Origin: Azolla caroliniana
Lineage: Eukaryota; Polypodiophyta
Direction: 5' to 3'
DNA: 64,000 bases
Assembly: GCA_043228905.1 (NCBI GenBank)
Contig: JBHGNT010000008.1
Location: 12,090,001 to 12,154,000 of the forward strand
The notes under the pieces were generated by a model. The model saw only the letters and a list, made by a program, of their open reading frames with translations, was not told where the DNA came from and made no database searches. Below are positions 41,478-53,396 of the stretch, piece by piece. The stretch's first letter is position 1. The number at the start of each line of letters is the position of its first letter. The position numbers were made by a program, and so were the translations under genes.

Positions 41478-41951
41478 TGTTGTCCGCCAGAATAGTAACC
41501 GACGGACAGGAGCGCAGAAATATAGAATATAGTAAAAACATAACGCATGTAACGGGTCATGCGGGAAGCATGAACGGCTAAAAGACCCTGTGTATATAAA
41601 GGGTAGAAATCCTATGTAAGAGGTAGCGTGTAAGTTTTGGTGCATAGAGCGTATCTTAATAGAGTTTTATCTTCTCTGATCCTCTATCATGCATATCTGT
41701 GGTTAATCTACTGTGTGTCTGTGATTCTTGGTGGTGTATTGTAGTAGTAAGAGGCGTAGGCATGAGTACGAGTGTTGTTACTAGTGCACTGTCTAGGGAG
41801 TTTGGTTGTAGCCGTCTCTCTTATACGCTACTAGGATATGGAGAGATATCCCATTACGTATTACGGTACGACTCTATCATTCGTGGCAACGCAGTCACCT
41901 TGAGGTCTAGGTCGAAGGACTGACTGAAGACTGTGTTCCTAATCGGTAACA
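41478..41951 (+). repeat. 5' LTR of H2 (474 bp)
   Basis: TGTTGTCCGCC...CGGTAACA, TATA box GTATATAAAGGG near 41591. Has a 73-bp stretch (downstream of the TATA box) that is missing in the 3' LTR. Confidence 0.93.
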
Positions 41952-41973
41952 CTTTTGGCATGCTTGGTGATCT

Positions 41974-43490
41974 ATGTCTTCTCACAGACGAACAACGACG
42001 AATGGATGTTTAGCCGCAGACGTCCCAGAGAACCAACACGACAAGACCGACCAATCACAAGGTCCATCACATGCTAGGCAGAGGAACACGCATGACAAAA
42101 ACCTTGCCTCAGTGACCTCAATGATACCTGTCCAGACCACAAAGACGATTTCCCGCTCACCAAATACCCCAGCGACAAGCAGGAAGTTCACTCACCACAC
42201 AAGCACTGTGGTCTTTCCCTGCTCGCCATAGCGTCCAACATGGCCTTCTCTTATCCCCGCTTCAACGGCGAAACCGACACCACAACCCACATTCGCCTGT
42301 TCCTAAATGTCTGGAATGAAAATCACATGGCGCAGAGCCTTCGTGAAGAAGTCACGCACCAGTCCAAAATGACAGAGTCCGGATTAATTCTGGATGGGAG
42401 AGCGGCGTTTTGGTATTCGCAGATGGATCTGCCAGCAATCAAGACCTTCGACCAGTTGCAGTCGGCCTTTTTGTGTTTCTTTCATCGAAGGGTGCCGCAA
42501 CGTGAAATCCTTGGCAGTTTTATACAATTAAACAGTTGTGGGCCGAGACTGTACCGGATTTCAGTTTACGCTTCCAAAATCTACGACGGAAATTAGAACG
42601 GGGCCCGACGGAGGACGAGGCTCGGGAGACATTCCTGGCAACTCTACGACGACTGATACGGACGAAGGTCAACAACAATAGCATGAAAGGAGAAATGGCC
42701 GACATGGTCATAGAACGAGCGCTACAGCTCGTGCTGGACGAAGAAGAGGAAAGGTTTTCCATGTCCTCATTACGGCAAGTGTTACATCAAGACTTGAATT
42801 CTGGGCATTCCGCAGTCGAATGCAACATGCGAATCCATTGCCCAATCTTTCACTTGAAAGCACACACGGTCAAGCAGTGTGAGTACAATATGTTGAACAA
42901 ATCCATGCCCACAGTACGAAGCGTGGAAACACAGCACCCCCCTCGCCGTAATGAGCAAAGGCACCAAGAATAACGACCCCGGTATATGGATCGGAACCCA
43001 CACGATGACCGCCACTACCGGAATCGTTGGAATAACAATGATTTCGAGGAAGACGAGCCGAAGGATGAAGACTACTGTGGCAACCACAGAAATACTGAAG
43101 GGGGCCGATGCTACGAGAATTACTGTCTGACGAACAAACGTGGCGGCTTCAATGGGCCTCGCGGAAAACATCGTCAGTATCGGGACCAACAACGGTATGA
43201 CGAAAGTTCGGACGATGACCAGCACCAGGAACCACGTTGGGACCAACAACAACCACCGCGTACGCTCCGAAGAACGAACCAAGACCGGGAGGAGCAAGTC
43301 ACACCTGGGGATCGGCACACACCACCAGTTGCCGAGAAAGGTTAATCTAGCGTCCATTGTTTTGTTTGCCAACAACTCGGACATTATGCCACACAATGAA
43401 CATTATGCAAGGGCAAGGGGCCCGCCATCAATACGATTACGGCGGAAGTGCAGCAAGTCACGACATGACAACAAATAAAAAATGTTGATT
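41974..43490 (+). pseudogene. gag: H2 Gag remnant
   Basis: Leader 41952-41973 holds the decayed PBS. The Gag core is FSYPRFNGETDTTTHIRLFL, LILDGRAAFWYSQMDLPA and FHRRVPQREILGSF (42241-42530). After a one-base shift come PDFSLRFQNLRRKLERGPTE and RALQLVLDEEEERF. Then degenerate knuckles (SGHSAVEC, CPIFHLKAHTVKQC), an Asp/Arg/Asn-rich stretch, and a third knuckle in another frame (HCFVCQQLGHYATQ, final Cys lost) at about 43355-43400. Order identical to D's Gag. Confidence 0.82.
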
Positions 43491-44686
43491 GGGCCACGCA
43501 AGATGAGATATGTCAGACGGCCCAAGCAAACGCAGCAAATACGGAATGCATGCGGAAGGAGTCCGCGAACACGATGGAGCCTTCGGAGGAAGATGTAATA
43601 TCTCCAGATCCCATATGGCAAGCACTGGCAGGCTGTGAGATAACACTAACCAAGGAGAAGCTACTTCAATTAGTCCCACGGTTCCACCAGACCGTGGAGG
43701 ATCATATAACGGGCAGGCAGAACTGGGGTAAGCGTCTCCGCCAATTTTACGGACATCAGTGCCGGACCAACAGTGGTGGATCACCACAATCCGGCTATGA
43801 AGTTGATATTACACAGTCAGGAAATCACAGGATGCATAATCGACAGCGGCTTTGGCGTCAATGTAATTAGCACGAAGACATGCGAACAATTGGGAATTTC
43901 AGAATGGGAAGCTTGCCCGTTTTGGCTTCGCATGGTGGATACCCGCTTAGTATGGCCATTGGGTTTAATACGCAAGTTAGGCATTATCGTTGGAGGACAT
44001 CACTTCAACGTCTCGGCGGTAGTCCTCGCCCTCGACGGTCCAGGAGCGTATGCTATGCTGCTGGGCAGACCGTGGCTTCGTTCAACGAATATCAAGCAAA
44101 GCTGGCAACATAAGTGCATTAGCTTTCGACGCGGACGCACCAAGGTTCGCGTACCAATAGAGGAAATGGTGGCACAACCCAAGGACATAATATCGTTATA
44201 CGCGGAGGATATAAATATGTTGGCTGGGGTGGATGATACAGAATTAGAAGTATACCTAGACGAGCACCCCTAGATCATTCCGCTATTCGAAATCGACGTC
44301 AGAGAAACCGCGACGGAGTATGCCACGCCCGCTACGCTCCACGAGGAGGCTTACGAACTAGACCCAGAGTCAATATTATAACTAAGCAGAGCATGGGCAG
44401 CGTTCGAGAGGGAAATGGAAATTTCACGACGAGTCACTGCCTCAGCCCTAGAAGAAGTAAACGTTGGTATGGCATCAGAACCCCAATTCCTCTCCATCGC
44501 AAAAGAATTACTACCGGATCAGAGAAACGCGATGATAACACTACTCAGGAAGTATAAAGATGTGTTCGCCTGGTGCCACGAGGACATGAAGGGGTTAGAT
44601 CCGAAGTTCTATCAACGTACGATCAATTTAGCGATTGATGTGAAACCGGTCCAGCAGCGTCGATACCTCATGAACCCAAACTACGT
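43491..44686 (+). pseudogene. pol: H2 protease and RT N-terminus (upstream of G)
   Basis: After the gag-pol linker (LVPRFHQTVEDHI) a shifted frame at 43773 gives the protease: ITGCIIDSGFGVNVISTKTC with D-S-G, WEACPFWLRM and AYAMLLGRPWLRSTNIKQSW. Stops at about 44271 and 44380. The open part 44415-44686 holds YKDVFAWCHEDMKGLDPKFY and VKPVQQRRYLMNPNY, the RT entry. G's LTR interrupts after MNPNY at 44686; the frame resumes at 51749. Confidence 0.87.
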
Positions 44687-45388
44687 TGTCGTGCCTTTAG
44701 GCTCCGGATCGTTGCGTGAGTCGGGTGGGAACCGCCGACGTTTTGGACTAGTAGGAAGAGGAATACAACTTAAGGCTAATTATGAATAGTAGAAAGAGAA
44801 GTAAGATAGCAATCTCGTGAATCCCACGAGTTTAGTGTATTTAAAACAATATTTAGATTATAAGAGTAATTTAGATGGCAAAATTCGTGAATCCCACGAA
44901 TATATTAGATTGATCAATCCTTGTATATTAATCAACAACCTTATACATATTTCTCTCCTCCTTATATAAAGATGGAAGAGGCTAAGCATGGCTTCATGCT
45001 TTTTCACAAAAAGTGTCCATGCACACTAAATGTGCATGTGATGCTTTGTCATTTCCTAAGTATAGGGCTCATGCACGCTAGATGTGCATGAGTCACTTTT
45101 AATGTCACGTGTAAATAAAATAATCACACCCTAAAGAATACATGATTTTTACCTTTTAATAAAGGTATGTGTAAATAAAGGTCTTATACGTATTAAATCT
45201 ATATATATAAGTAAAGATAAGTTATTACAATGGTAAAGTTGAGGTTTATCTACGTGGAGGTGCAGGGTTTGAATCCTGCCCTATGCATGTGATAAATATT
45301 TTGATATATTATTTATTTATTTATATGTATCTAAAATTGGATATATTATTTTATGGTTTTCACGTAGTGTGTGGAATACACTACGACA
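44687..45388 (-). repeat. 3' LTR of element G (702 bp)
   Basis: Plus strand TGTCGTGCCTTTAGG...CACTACGACA, with matched TGTCGT/ACGACA ends. Element-sense PPT (GGTTCGGAGGGGGCGAG) lies at 45389-45405. Contains CGTGAATCCCACGA hairpins (about 44814 and 44886), paired TGTGCATG hairpins (45015-45092), a TATATAA box near 44962 and a tRNA-like module at 45221-45281. Confidence 0.93.
45221..45281 (+). other. tRNA-like module in G's 3' LTR
   Basis: ACAATGGTAAAGTTGAGG (A-box-like) and GTGCAGGGTTTGAATCCTGCC, whose GCAGG/CCTGC stem and T-loop are perfect. Antisense to the element. Sister copy at 51581-51641. Confidence 0.6.
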
Positions 45389-46995
45389 CTCGCCCCCTCC
45401 GAACCCACACATCCTCCGGTATGTGTCGAAGTTCTCGATTCCTCATATCCGTCTTCACCCAAAGCTTCCTCTGATTCTCCCCTTATGTCGACTATGAGTT
45501 GTAATTCACTTTCTTCGCTTCCCACATCACCGTGGTCTTCGTCCGATTGCTCCTCGTTGTCGGCCTTGGCTTGGATCACATAGGGTTTGTCGTCGGTCCG
45601 CTTCTTGAAAATCTTCACCCGCTTCCCGGTTATAGGCATTCGTAGTATTGTTCCATCCAACTCGGACAGTCGGTATGTTCCGTTGTCGAAGACTTTCCGA
45701 ACCTCGTATGGTCCGAACCACCTTTTCGCGAATTTCCGCATCGTTGTATGTTGATGGTCCAAACTACTGTCATAGACGATCACCCAATCTCCTTCTTCAA
45801 TCCTCCTCGGTCGTAATCGGTGCTTTGTGTCGAACCGGCTTTTGTTCCGGAATCGTGCTTCTTGTTGTCGGCGTATTGCTTCCGCTATGTCTGCCAGTCT
45901 TCCCTCTAGTTGTCGTATCCGGAACGCTAGTAGTTCTTCCCGGCTCATCTCTTCCTTCCACGGTAGCACTATCCATGTTGCGATCGCGGTTTACGTCGGC
46001 ATTACCGGTGCTTGTCCGGTCATGAGTTCTGTCGGCATGTAACCGGTTACGGAGCTATGCATCGTCCGATCCGCCCATAGTGCATACAGAAGCATCTGCG
46101 GCCAGTCCTTCACCTTTCCATTGCATGCCTTCGCAAGTGCTTTCACGATCGGACTATGTCCTCGTTCGATTTTCCCGTTGGCCTCTGGATTGTATGCCGT
46201 TGTCAACGATAACCGAACTCCGTGTTTGGCGAAGAATCCCCTAGCTTTGTCCGAGTCGAGTTCTCCCCGGTTCGCAATCACTTGTCCTACGCACCCGTAC
46301 CTACAAAATACTTCCTCCAAAAGAAATTGGCATACCGCGGAACACGTTTTCCTCTGAAGCGCTCGACCTTCTACTTGATTCGTGAGATCTTCCCGAGCTA
46401 ATACCAAGTATTTCTTTTGTCCGATCCCGGTCGGCATGGCCACTATGTCGACCATCCACTTGAAGTTGATTGTCTGTGAGAATGTCGGATGTAACTCATC
46501 TCGATGTCGAACCCCGGAGTAGACTTGACATTTCTCGCAGCTTTCCGTGAACTCCGCGACATCTTTGTACATTTTCTTCCACCAATATTTTTGCTTGATC
46601 TTCACAAATGTTGCCCATGTTCCTCGGTGTCCAGCCCAATCGGATTCGTGAAACTCAGACATTATCCGGTTTCGTTGCTCTTTTGTCCCGACTACTCGAA
46701 GTAGTATACCATCCGATCTTTTCGGCGCCCTCCATATTAATCCGTTTTCCAAGAAGAACTTTTGGACTTGCCTCTTCTTCCTTTGGATCTCGGCTCTTCT
46801 TCCTTTATCGTTTGTTGAATCCTCGGCCTCTTGTAACATCTTTCCGATCATCAAGCTTTCTCCCTCGTATTCTTCTTCCCAGAATTCTCGGATACCGTTC
46901 ACTCGGCATATGTGCTCCGACACGAAGTAGTCTTCGGAAACTTCTTCATTATCCGATTCGGTTATGTCGTCTCCGAACCGAGCCCTTGATAACAT
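45346..46995 (-). pseudogene. pol: Element G integrase with acidic C-terminal tail
   Basis: Two open parts in one frame (46995-45991, 45969-45346). H2C2 finger: HESDWAGHRGTW...CEKCQ. Core: WMVDIVAMPTGIG (Asp), then IANRGELD where the second catalytic Asp is Asn (GAC to AAC), and EANGKIERGHSP (Glu). C-terminal DNA-binding part: RRIEEGDWVIVYDSS and RWFGPYEVRKVFDNGTYRL. An acidic tail (DNEEQSDEDHGDVGSEESE) follows and runs into the LTR. No chromodomain. Family role: cDNA integration. The D-to-N change alone should abolish activity. Confidence 0.87.
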
Positions 46996-47806
46996 ATCCG
47001 CTACCGCGTTGTCCTTCCCCGAGATGTGTCGAACCTCCGGATTAAGCGACTTGACATATGCAACCTACCTTAGCATAGCTACATCTGGTATCATACAACA
47101 CCGCATCATCCCGAGTATCGGAAGACAATCCGTCTCGATCACCACTTTGGCTCCGATCAAATAATCCCGATCCGATTTTATCGCCGACACGACTCCCCAC
47201 GTTGAGAATATCCACGTTGCCTTTTGTTGAGAATCTTTGCTCCGAATCGGATCGAATACCGCGAACCATCTGAGTCGGCTTGATTGATGACCCACCCGAT
47301 ACCGGTTGGACTTGTATCAACCGTTACTATGATCGGTCGGTCGTAGCTCGGCTTCTTAAGTGCTTCTACCCTCCGAAGTGTCTTCTTCAATTTCTTCATG
47401 GCTTTGGTGTGTTCCGGTTTCCATTCGAATTTCTTACCTTTCCGCAACAAGTGGTAGAGCGGGTCCGCTATATGTGCATAGTGCAGAATCCATATGTGAT
47501 AGAATGCACATGCACCGAGAAACCTTCGGACTTCGGATGTTGACTCGCATACTTCCTCCGTAGCTTGAATCGCATCGATCTTTGTTGGTGACGGTCTTCG
47601 GCCGTAGGGCCCACATAGATGTCCGACCACCAATATTTCTTCTTGCCCGAATGCCGATTTCTCCCTGGAAAGTGTTAGGTGCACATCTTCTAGCTTTCAC
47701 AACACTTTCTCGCAATCATGAATATGGTCGACCATGAACTTTCGGCATCCCCGATCATCCAAAAGTCTCATCTTTTTCTTCTACCGCGCATCCTTTCATC
47801 GGAATG
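46996..47806 (-). pseudogene. pol: Element G RT end and RNase H
   Basis: The catalytic motif PFLDDIPMKGC is readable at about 47820-47785, one frame off the preceding RT because of a small shift near 47860. Then HLTLSREKSAFGQEEILVVG, GRRPSPTKIDAIQ, VRRFLGACAFYHIW and the RNase H start VTVDTSPTGIGWVINQ. Stops and frame changes (about 47178, 47065) break the rest of RNase H. The I-P after FLDD is not what the other gypsy copies here have. Confidence 0.85.
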
Positions 47807-48952
47807 TCATCGAGGAACGGCATCGTTATCTCCGGAATGCAGTCTCGAAGCACCTTGTTCATTGTTCATCATATGAGCAACCGAGTTTGTCGCTCCTTGC
47901 GGTAGTGTGCACATTCGGACTAATCCTATCGGTGTTCGCATGGTTGTGATGTCTCGGATCTCCACGGCTAGTTGGAATTGGTCATACCCCGAGTATAGGT
48001 CTCTGATGGAGTATATCGCACGACCGGCAAAAGATTCTGCAAATTCGTCCACTATCGGACCGACTCCCGAGTTCCGGATCGTGACCTTATTCACCGGTTG
48101 CAAGTCTTGGATAAATCGGAGTGACCCATTCTTCTTCGGAACCGTAAACCATCGATTTGAGTACGGAGCAGTTGATGGCTCTAGAATCTCCATCGCCATC
48201 TTCTCCTTGAGCAAGTCAATGACTTTTGGAATATGCGCTCGTGGCACCGGAATCGGCTTCAGGTTCCACAGTACATGGTCAATCGTGAAGATCACCATCG
48301 GCTCCACCATTCTCGGATCGATGCACCCTATCTCCCTTGATGTAAATGCAAACGCTTTGCCGTGTTGCTCCAACATCTCGCGAAACCGTTCTTCTTCTTT
48401 TTGTAATAGGAACCCACCTCCACCGATCCGAAGTTTCTTCCGGGTCTCATCCGTGAAGGCATGTCCGATATCCACGGACTTCTGAAGTGTCGGATCTCCC
48501 GAGACTTCTTTCCTCTTTTGTTCGCTATCGGCGGGTAGTGGTCCCGCGGCCGGTTTCACCTTCTTCTCCACGGTCTTGTATTTCGTACTTACCATTGCTT
48601 CTTCTTTGCGGAGCGTATCCGGCTCCATTTTCTCAATGATCTCATACATCTCGACCGATTCCACCGGGACTACCCGGTTCCCTTGGCTTTTATCTTCTGC
48701 AAGCTCTTCAAGTCGTTGTAGCGTGCTCCCATAGAACACTTCTTCGACTATCCCCACGATTTCTTCATCTTCTTTTATTATTGATGCCGACCACAACTTA
48801 TCCTCCACTTGTCGGTATCCTTTCTTCAATCCTCCGGTTACGGTCGTGTACGTAGATGCCCCATCCGGACCGATTCGTACATGTTTTGCTCCGAGAGTTT
48901 TCTTCCTGTGGGGTATCGGGGCTTCTCGGACTATCACTTCCCCACTCCGCAA
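47807..48952 (-). pseudogene. pol: Element G reverse transcriptase front part
   Basis: Open for 381 codons. The first about 190 residues are a charged linker (KTLGAKHVRIGPDG, EEVFYGSTLQRLEEL). Then HGKAFAFTSREIGCIDPRMV, VLWNLKPIPVPRAHIPKVID, PYSNRWFTVPKKNGSLRFIQ, DLQPVNKVTIRNSGVGPIVD and LYSGYDQFQLAVE to LPQGATNSVAHMMN. The frame is lost directly before the FLDD catalytic block. Confidence 0.87.
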
Positions 48953-48955
48953 CAG

Positions 48956-50339
48956 TCGGCTTTAAAAATCCATTCTCACTTGGGACAAGAGTTCCCTCTT
49001 GTTCCTTTCGTGATTTGCCGGCACCGTTAGGAATTGGACGGATTTCCCACCGTTTTGGCTCCGAATTCGCGCAAAAGCCGCACCGCTATCGAGCACCTTC
49101 GTCTCCATCCGTGATTCCGTGGTAAAGGGTTGGCCGAGGATGACGGAATGTGAAACCTCATCTTGCACGAAGAAATTTTGGTCGATCTCGACATCCCCGA
49201 TCTTCACCGTCACATCTGGACAAGCCGCAAATAGATCTTCCGTTGCTTTGGTGGCCGCCCGACCGAATCTTCCATCCATGGTTGGTGTTAATAGGCCACT
49301 TCCCCTTCCGGTAGAACTCCTTGGACATCAAGTTGATCTCCGATGCGTGATCAATCAATGCTAGCACGGGTTCTTTGATGTTGCCGATTCGGACCGGAGT
49401 CTCCGTAGTCGCGCGTGCCCAATGTGGCCTTGTATAGTGGGAGTTCGGAATTTCGTCCTCCACTTCGGTGTCATTCATTAAAACGGTGTTCGCATTCACC
49501 CTTGGAGCATTTTCCTCCATACTTTGTCTTTTTCGCTTCACGAGATCCACGAGAAGATCGTGGAACTCCTTCTTTGCTATTCCGAGTAGCTCCCGAAGCG
49601 AGAAATCTACCCGGCTATCCAAGATCCTTTCCTCGAACACTCTTTTCAAGTCGGTTTGTTGTTCTATGTCTGAGGCAAGCTTGAATGCCGGAGTCGCCTT
49701 TTCTTTTCCCTTACCTCCGGAGTTCCAGCTTTCCAGTATCTTCGATGGCCCGCCCGCATCCTCCGTGCGTCGTCGTTTCTCGTCCACATACACCTTATGC
49801 AATTGACACAGGGCGTATACGCTATTCTTGTTGACAGGGAACTCCCATCCCGTAGCTTCCCGGACGCCTTCCGCGGTGCTTCGGATCTCGTTGGAGTCGG
49901 TTTTCTCGGTGTTTTCTAGAACTTCCAGCCAAAAAGACGTCTTTGCTCTCGATGACTCCCCGACACATATTCCCGCGGTTGTCTCATAGTTGCTTCTTGC
50001 CGCCAATTCCTCCTCGAGCACCTTCTTCATGCCGCCTTTCCGGAAGTTCAGTCGGAGTGACTTCCGAGAGTCCATCGAATGAATCCGGTTTCCCTCGTAG
50101 TAGATGAGATCCCGCCGTAGCGCCTCCTTATGCTCATCGCAATCCCTCCGATCGTGTTCGGCGCTATCGCACCATATGCACCGTCGGTCCGTATACTTAG
50201 AGCTTGTGGGGTGGTCATCCGACTTCTTCACCATCGCGATCTTCAGATTCTCCATCTCCTTCAATAGTTGCTCCACCGTAGATGCATCAATCCCCTTCTC
50301 GGTTGTAGTCTCCCGAGCCCTCAGTTGATGGTCTTCCAA
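48956..50339 (-). pseudogene. Element G Gag C-part (zinc knuckle) and protease
   Basis: The open frame 50339-49158 shows CIWCDSAEHDRRDCDEH (CCHC) near residue 53, a long charged linker, and a protease-like segment VRIGNIKEPVLALIDHASEI (the usual D-S/T-G reads D-H-A), then LMSKEFYRKGKWPINTNHGW. A frameshift at about 49280 leads to KIGDVEIDQNFFVQD and HSVILGQPF, the protease end, in frame to 48962. Confidence 0.8.
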
Positions 50340-50402
50340 TCCGGTTCTCGGTTTCGGAATTGGTTCCGAAACCCTCTTTTCCTCGTTGGCAAGCCATTGC
50401 CC

Positions 50403-51008
50403 CCTCTTCGTGTATCACGCGACGATATCCCGCACGCTTTCCCATGTTTCGGTGAGGCCGCTCTCCATGGTCATGTCCTCCAAGAGCACTCCGAGATCTT
50501 TCCGGTCCCGGACGTCCACGGCTCGCAAGAACATGATCACCTTGTCCGGTACGAGGATAGCTTGATCTCTCGCGGACAACCTCCTGAACCGGCTTTCGAA
50601 TGCCGAAAACACATCAACGACCTTCAAGCCCTTGTCCGGCGTCTCCACCCAATCTTCGAATCCCCTTCACGTCGCCTTGGAGGAATCCTCGATGGCGAAC
50701 GTCCTCTTTAGCTCTTCTTCAAACGCCTCCCATGTCGGATTTTGTTGTCGTAGCCCATGGATGCTTGCTTGAAGCCCGTCGGTTGCGACCCGGTTGAAGG
50801 ACGTCACTTGCAGTCCTTCCGATATTCCGCACCGTAGCATCTCCGCCTTGTAGTCCCGAAGATACCGCGACACGTCTTTCCCGTTGAATTGCCCGTTTCG
50901 TTGCACGAGCCGCTCCACTGATGCCGCTATCTCCGACATCGCGCGTTGTTCTTGTAGCATGCGCTCGAACATCATCATCATGTTGCTAGCCTCCGGTTGA
51001 TTTTCCAT
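50403..51008 (-). pseudogene. gag: Element G Gag N-part
   Basis: ATG 51008 (MENQPEASNMMMMFERMLQEQ). Core: RNGQFNGKDVSRYLRDYKAE, GISEGLQVTSFNRVATDGLQ and NPTWEAFEEELKRTF. A stop at about 50667, then ESRFRRLSARDQAILVPDKV to ESVRDIVA and another stop at 50415. The gag region lies 40 bases from the LTR. Confidence 0.82.
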
Positions 51009-51047
51009 CTCCTTGCCACCCGGTCTTCACGTCGGGTTCACCAACTG

Positions 51048-51748
51048 TGTCGTGCCTTTAGGCTCTGGATCGTTGCGTGAGTCGGGTGGGAACCGCCGAG
51101 GTTTTGGACGAGGAAGAGGAATACAACTTAAGGCTAATTATGAATAGTAGAAAGAGAAGTAAGATAGCAATCTCGTGAATCCTACGAGTTTAGTGTATTT
51201 AAAACAATATTTAGATTATAAGAGTAATTTAGATGGCAAAATTCGTGCATCCCACGAATATATTAGATTGATCAATCCTTGTATATTAATCAACAACCTT
51301 ATACATATTTCTCTCCTCCTTATATAAAGATGGAAGAGGCTAAGCATGGCGTCATGCTTTTTCACCAAAAGTGTCCATGCACACTAAATGTGCATGTGAT
51401 GCTTTGTCATTTCCTAAGTATAGGGCTCATGCACGCTAGATGTGCATGAGTCACTTTTAATGTCACGTGTAAATAAAATATTCACACCCTAAAGAATACA
51501 TGATTTTTACCTTTTAATAAAGGTATGTGTAAATAAAGGTCTTATACATATTAAATCTATATGTATAACACTAAACATAAGTTATTACAATGGTAAAGTT
51601 GAGGTTTATCTACGTGGAGGTGCAAGGTTCGAATCCTACCCTATGCACGTGATAAATATTTTGATATATTATTTATTTATTTACATGTATCTAAAATCAG
51701 ATATATTATTTTATGGTTTTCACGTAGTGTGTGGAATACACTACGACA
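51048..51748 (-). repeat. 5' LTR of element G (701 bp)
   Basis: Colinear with 44687-45388, ends TGTCGT/ACGACA. In element orientation it is followed by CAGTTGGTGAACCCGACG, a candidate PBS I cannot assign to a tRNA. tRNA-like module at 51581-51641 (GGTTCGAATCC). Confidence 0.93.
51581..51641 (+). other. tRNA-like module in G's 5' LTR
   Basis: Copy of 45221-45281 with a B-box nearer consensus (GGTTCGAATCC) but a weaker T-stem. Confidence 0.58.
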
Positions 51749-53270
51749 ACGCGGCTCGCGTAAAAGAAGAAATTGACAAACTCCTCAAGGCCGGATTCAT
51801 TTGACCAGTCAAGCAAGCTACATGGTTAAGCCCGATACTAGTCGTACCAAAGAGAAATGACAAAATATATGTATGCGTGGACTACCGGAAATTGAACGCC
51901 GTAACCATTACTGACGCATTCCCTTTACTGTTCACCGACAACATATTGGACGCCGTCGCAAGGCATGACATGTACAACTGTTTAGCTGGCTTTAGTGGGT
52001 ACAATCAAGTACGCATGCACCCAGACGACCAAGAGAAGATAGTGTTTGTCACGGACTGGGGAGTCTATGTCGCAATCGTCATGATGTTCGGGCTAAAGAG
52101 GATGTCGGCTACATTTCAACAGACAATCACGGAGATTTTTGGGGAATATATAACGGCCTTCATGCAGGTTTTTTTAGATGATTTTGCGGTATATGGGACA
52201 ACAACTGACCATTTTTTGCATCTACAGCTTTGCTTGGAGTGTTGCCGAACCGCGCGCTTAAGTCTGAATCCCGCCAAATGCGCCTTCGGCGTTACCAGCA
52301 GGGCTCTCCTCGGCCACATAGTCAGTAAGGAAGGGATAGCAGTCGATCCGAACAAAATCTCCGCAATTACTCACGGGAAAGCAACGACAAACGTGAAAGC
52401 ACTCAACCGGTTTCTAGGACAAATACGATGGCACAATCGGATGATACGCTATTTGGCGGAGTTCGCCACGCCATTACATGCCGCCGTTCATCGCACTCCT
52501 TTCAAATGGATAACAACGGAAGAGAAGGCGTATGATGCGCTAAAGATAATGCTAACGCAGACACCCGTCGTATAGCCACCAGTTTGGGCAAAACCATTCC
52601 ACTTGTTCATGGATGCCTCGGACATAGCAATAGGTAGTGCACTAATGCAGCTCACGGAGCCGAATTGGTACCAACCAGTGTAATACGCTAGTCGGAAACT
52701 ATGAACGATTGAGCGTAGCTATTCCACAACAAAATGTGAAGCATTGGGTATGATATACAACATCAATAAGTTCCGACATTATCTCCTAGGGCGGAAATTC
52801 ACGTTTCACGTGGATCATACAACATTGCTATATTTGGTAGGGAAACAAGCGTTGACAGGGAAATTGGCTAGACAGATGCTGATGCTCCAAGAATTCAACT
52901 TTGTAATTCAACACCGACCGGGTAGGCAACACGTGGTGGCAGATTTCTTGAGCAGACTAGATAATGGAGAAATGGCGCAAAAGGATGACGACGACTTTCC
53001 GGATGCAGACATTCTGCGTGTAGCAACTCTAGCAGAACGAACGGAAAAGAGTTTTCCGGATCAGTGGCTAATGGAAATGACCTACTTCCTTACCACGGGG
53101 TTACCGCCATCCCAATTATGGACGGACAAGGAAAAACGGTTGGCCGTACGGAGTCGAAATTTTTGTTTAGTCGAAAACATCCTATACCACAAAGGCAGTG
53201 ATGGCATCTGGAGGCGCGGAATATGACAGGATGAGAAGGCTACGGTTCTACGCAAAGCCCACTGTGGTAT
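51749..53270 (+). pseudogene. pol: H2 RT, RNase H and start of zinc finger (downstream of G)
   Basis: Resumes exactly at the residue where 44686 stopped (ARVKEEIDKLLKAGFI). YVCVDYRKLNAVTITDAFPL, FSGYNQVRMHPDDQEK, the catalytic QVFLDDFAVYG and GHIVSKEGIAVDP, then RNase H (LFMDASDIAIGSALMQ, KFTFHVDHTTLLYL, QHVVADFLSRLDNGE) and KGSDGIWRRGI. Stops at about 51803, 52573, 52681, 52702 and 53224. It is cut in the H2C2 finger (AHCGM) by a small insertion at 53271. Confidence 0.88.
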
Positions 53271-53396
53271 GTTAAGGTTTTATATAGGTTGAAACGTTTA
53301 ACATGAATACCAATCTGTTAATAAGGCTTGATAAACAATAAGAACAAGCAGATTTGAATTTCATTGATGTATGATGGTTAGAAGAACCAGCAAATT
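53271..53396. other. About 125-bp insertion of unknown origin in H2's zinc finger
   Basis: Between AHCGM and GGHYAG, which are adjacent in the family, lies AT-rich sequence (TTAAGGTTTTATATAGG to GCAAATTTG). It has no GT-AG ends, no clear terminal repeats and no target duplication. Not found elsewhere in the window. Confidence 0.6.

Larger units (their letters stand above)
44687..51748 (-). mobile_element. Gypsy-like element G, complete (7,062 bp), unusual lineage
   Basis: LTRs 44687-45388 (702 bp) and 51048-51748 (701 bp), about 98% identical by eye. Minus orientation. TSD short: host ...acgt on the left, acgc on the right (one C-to-T). Encodes Gag with a CCHC knuckle, protease, RT with FLDD, RNase H and integrase; all are broken. 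Neither the D/H family nor the chromovirus of this window resembles it closely. Confidence 0.92.
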
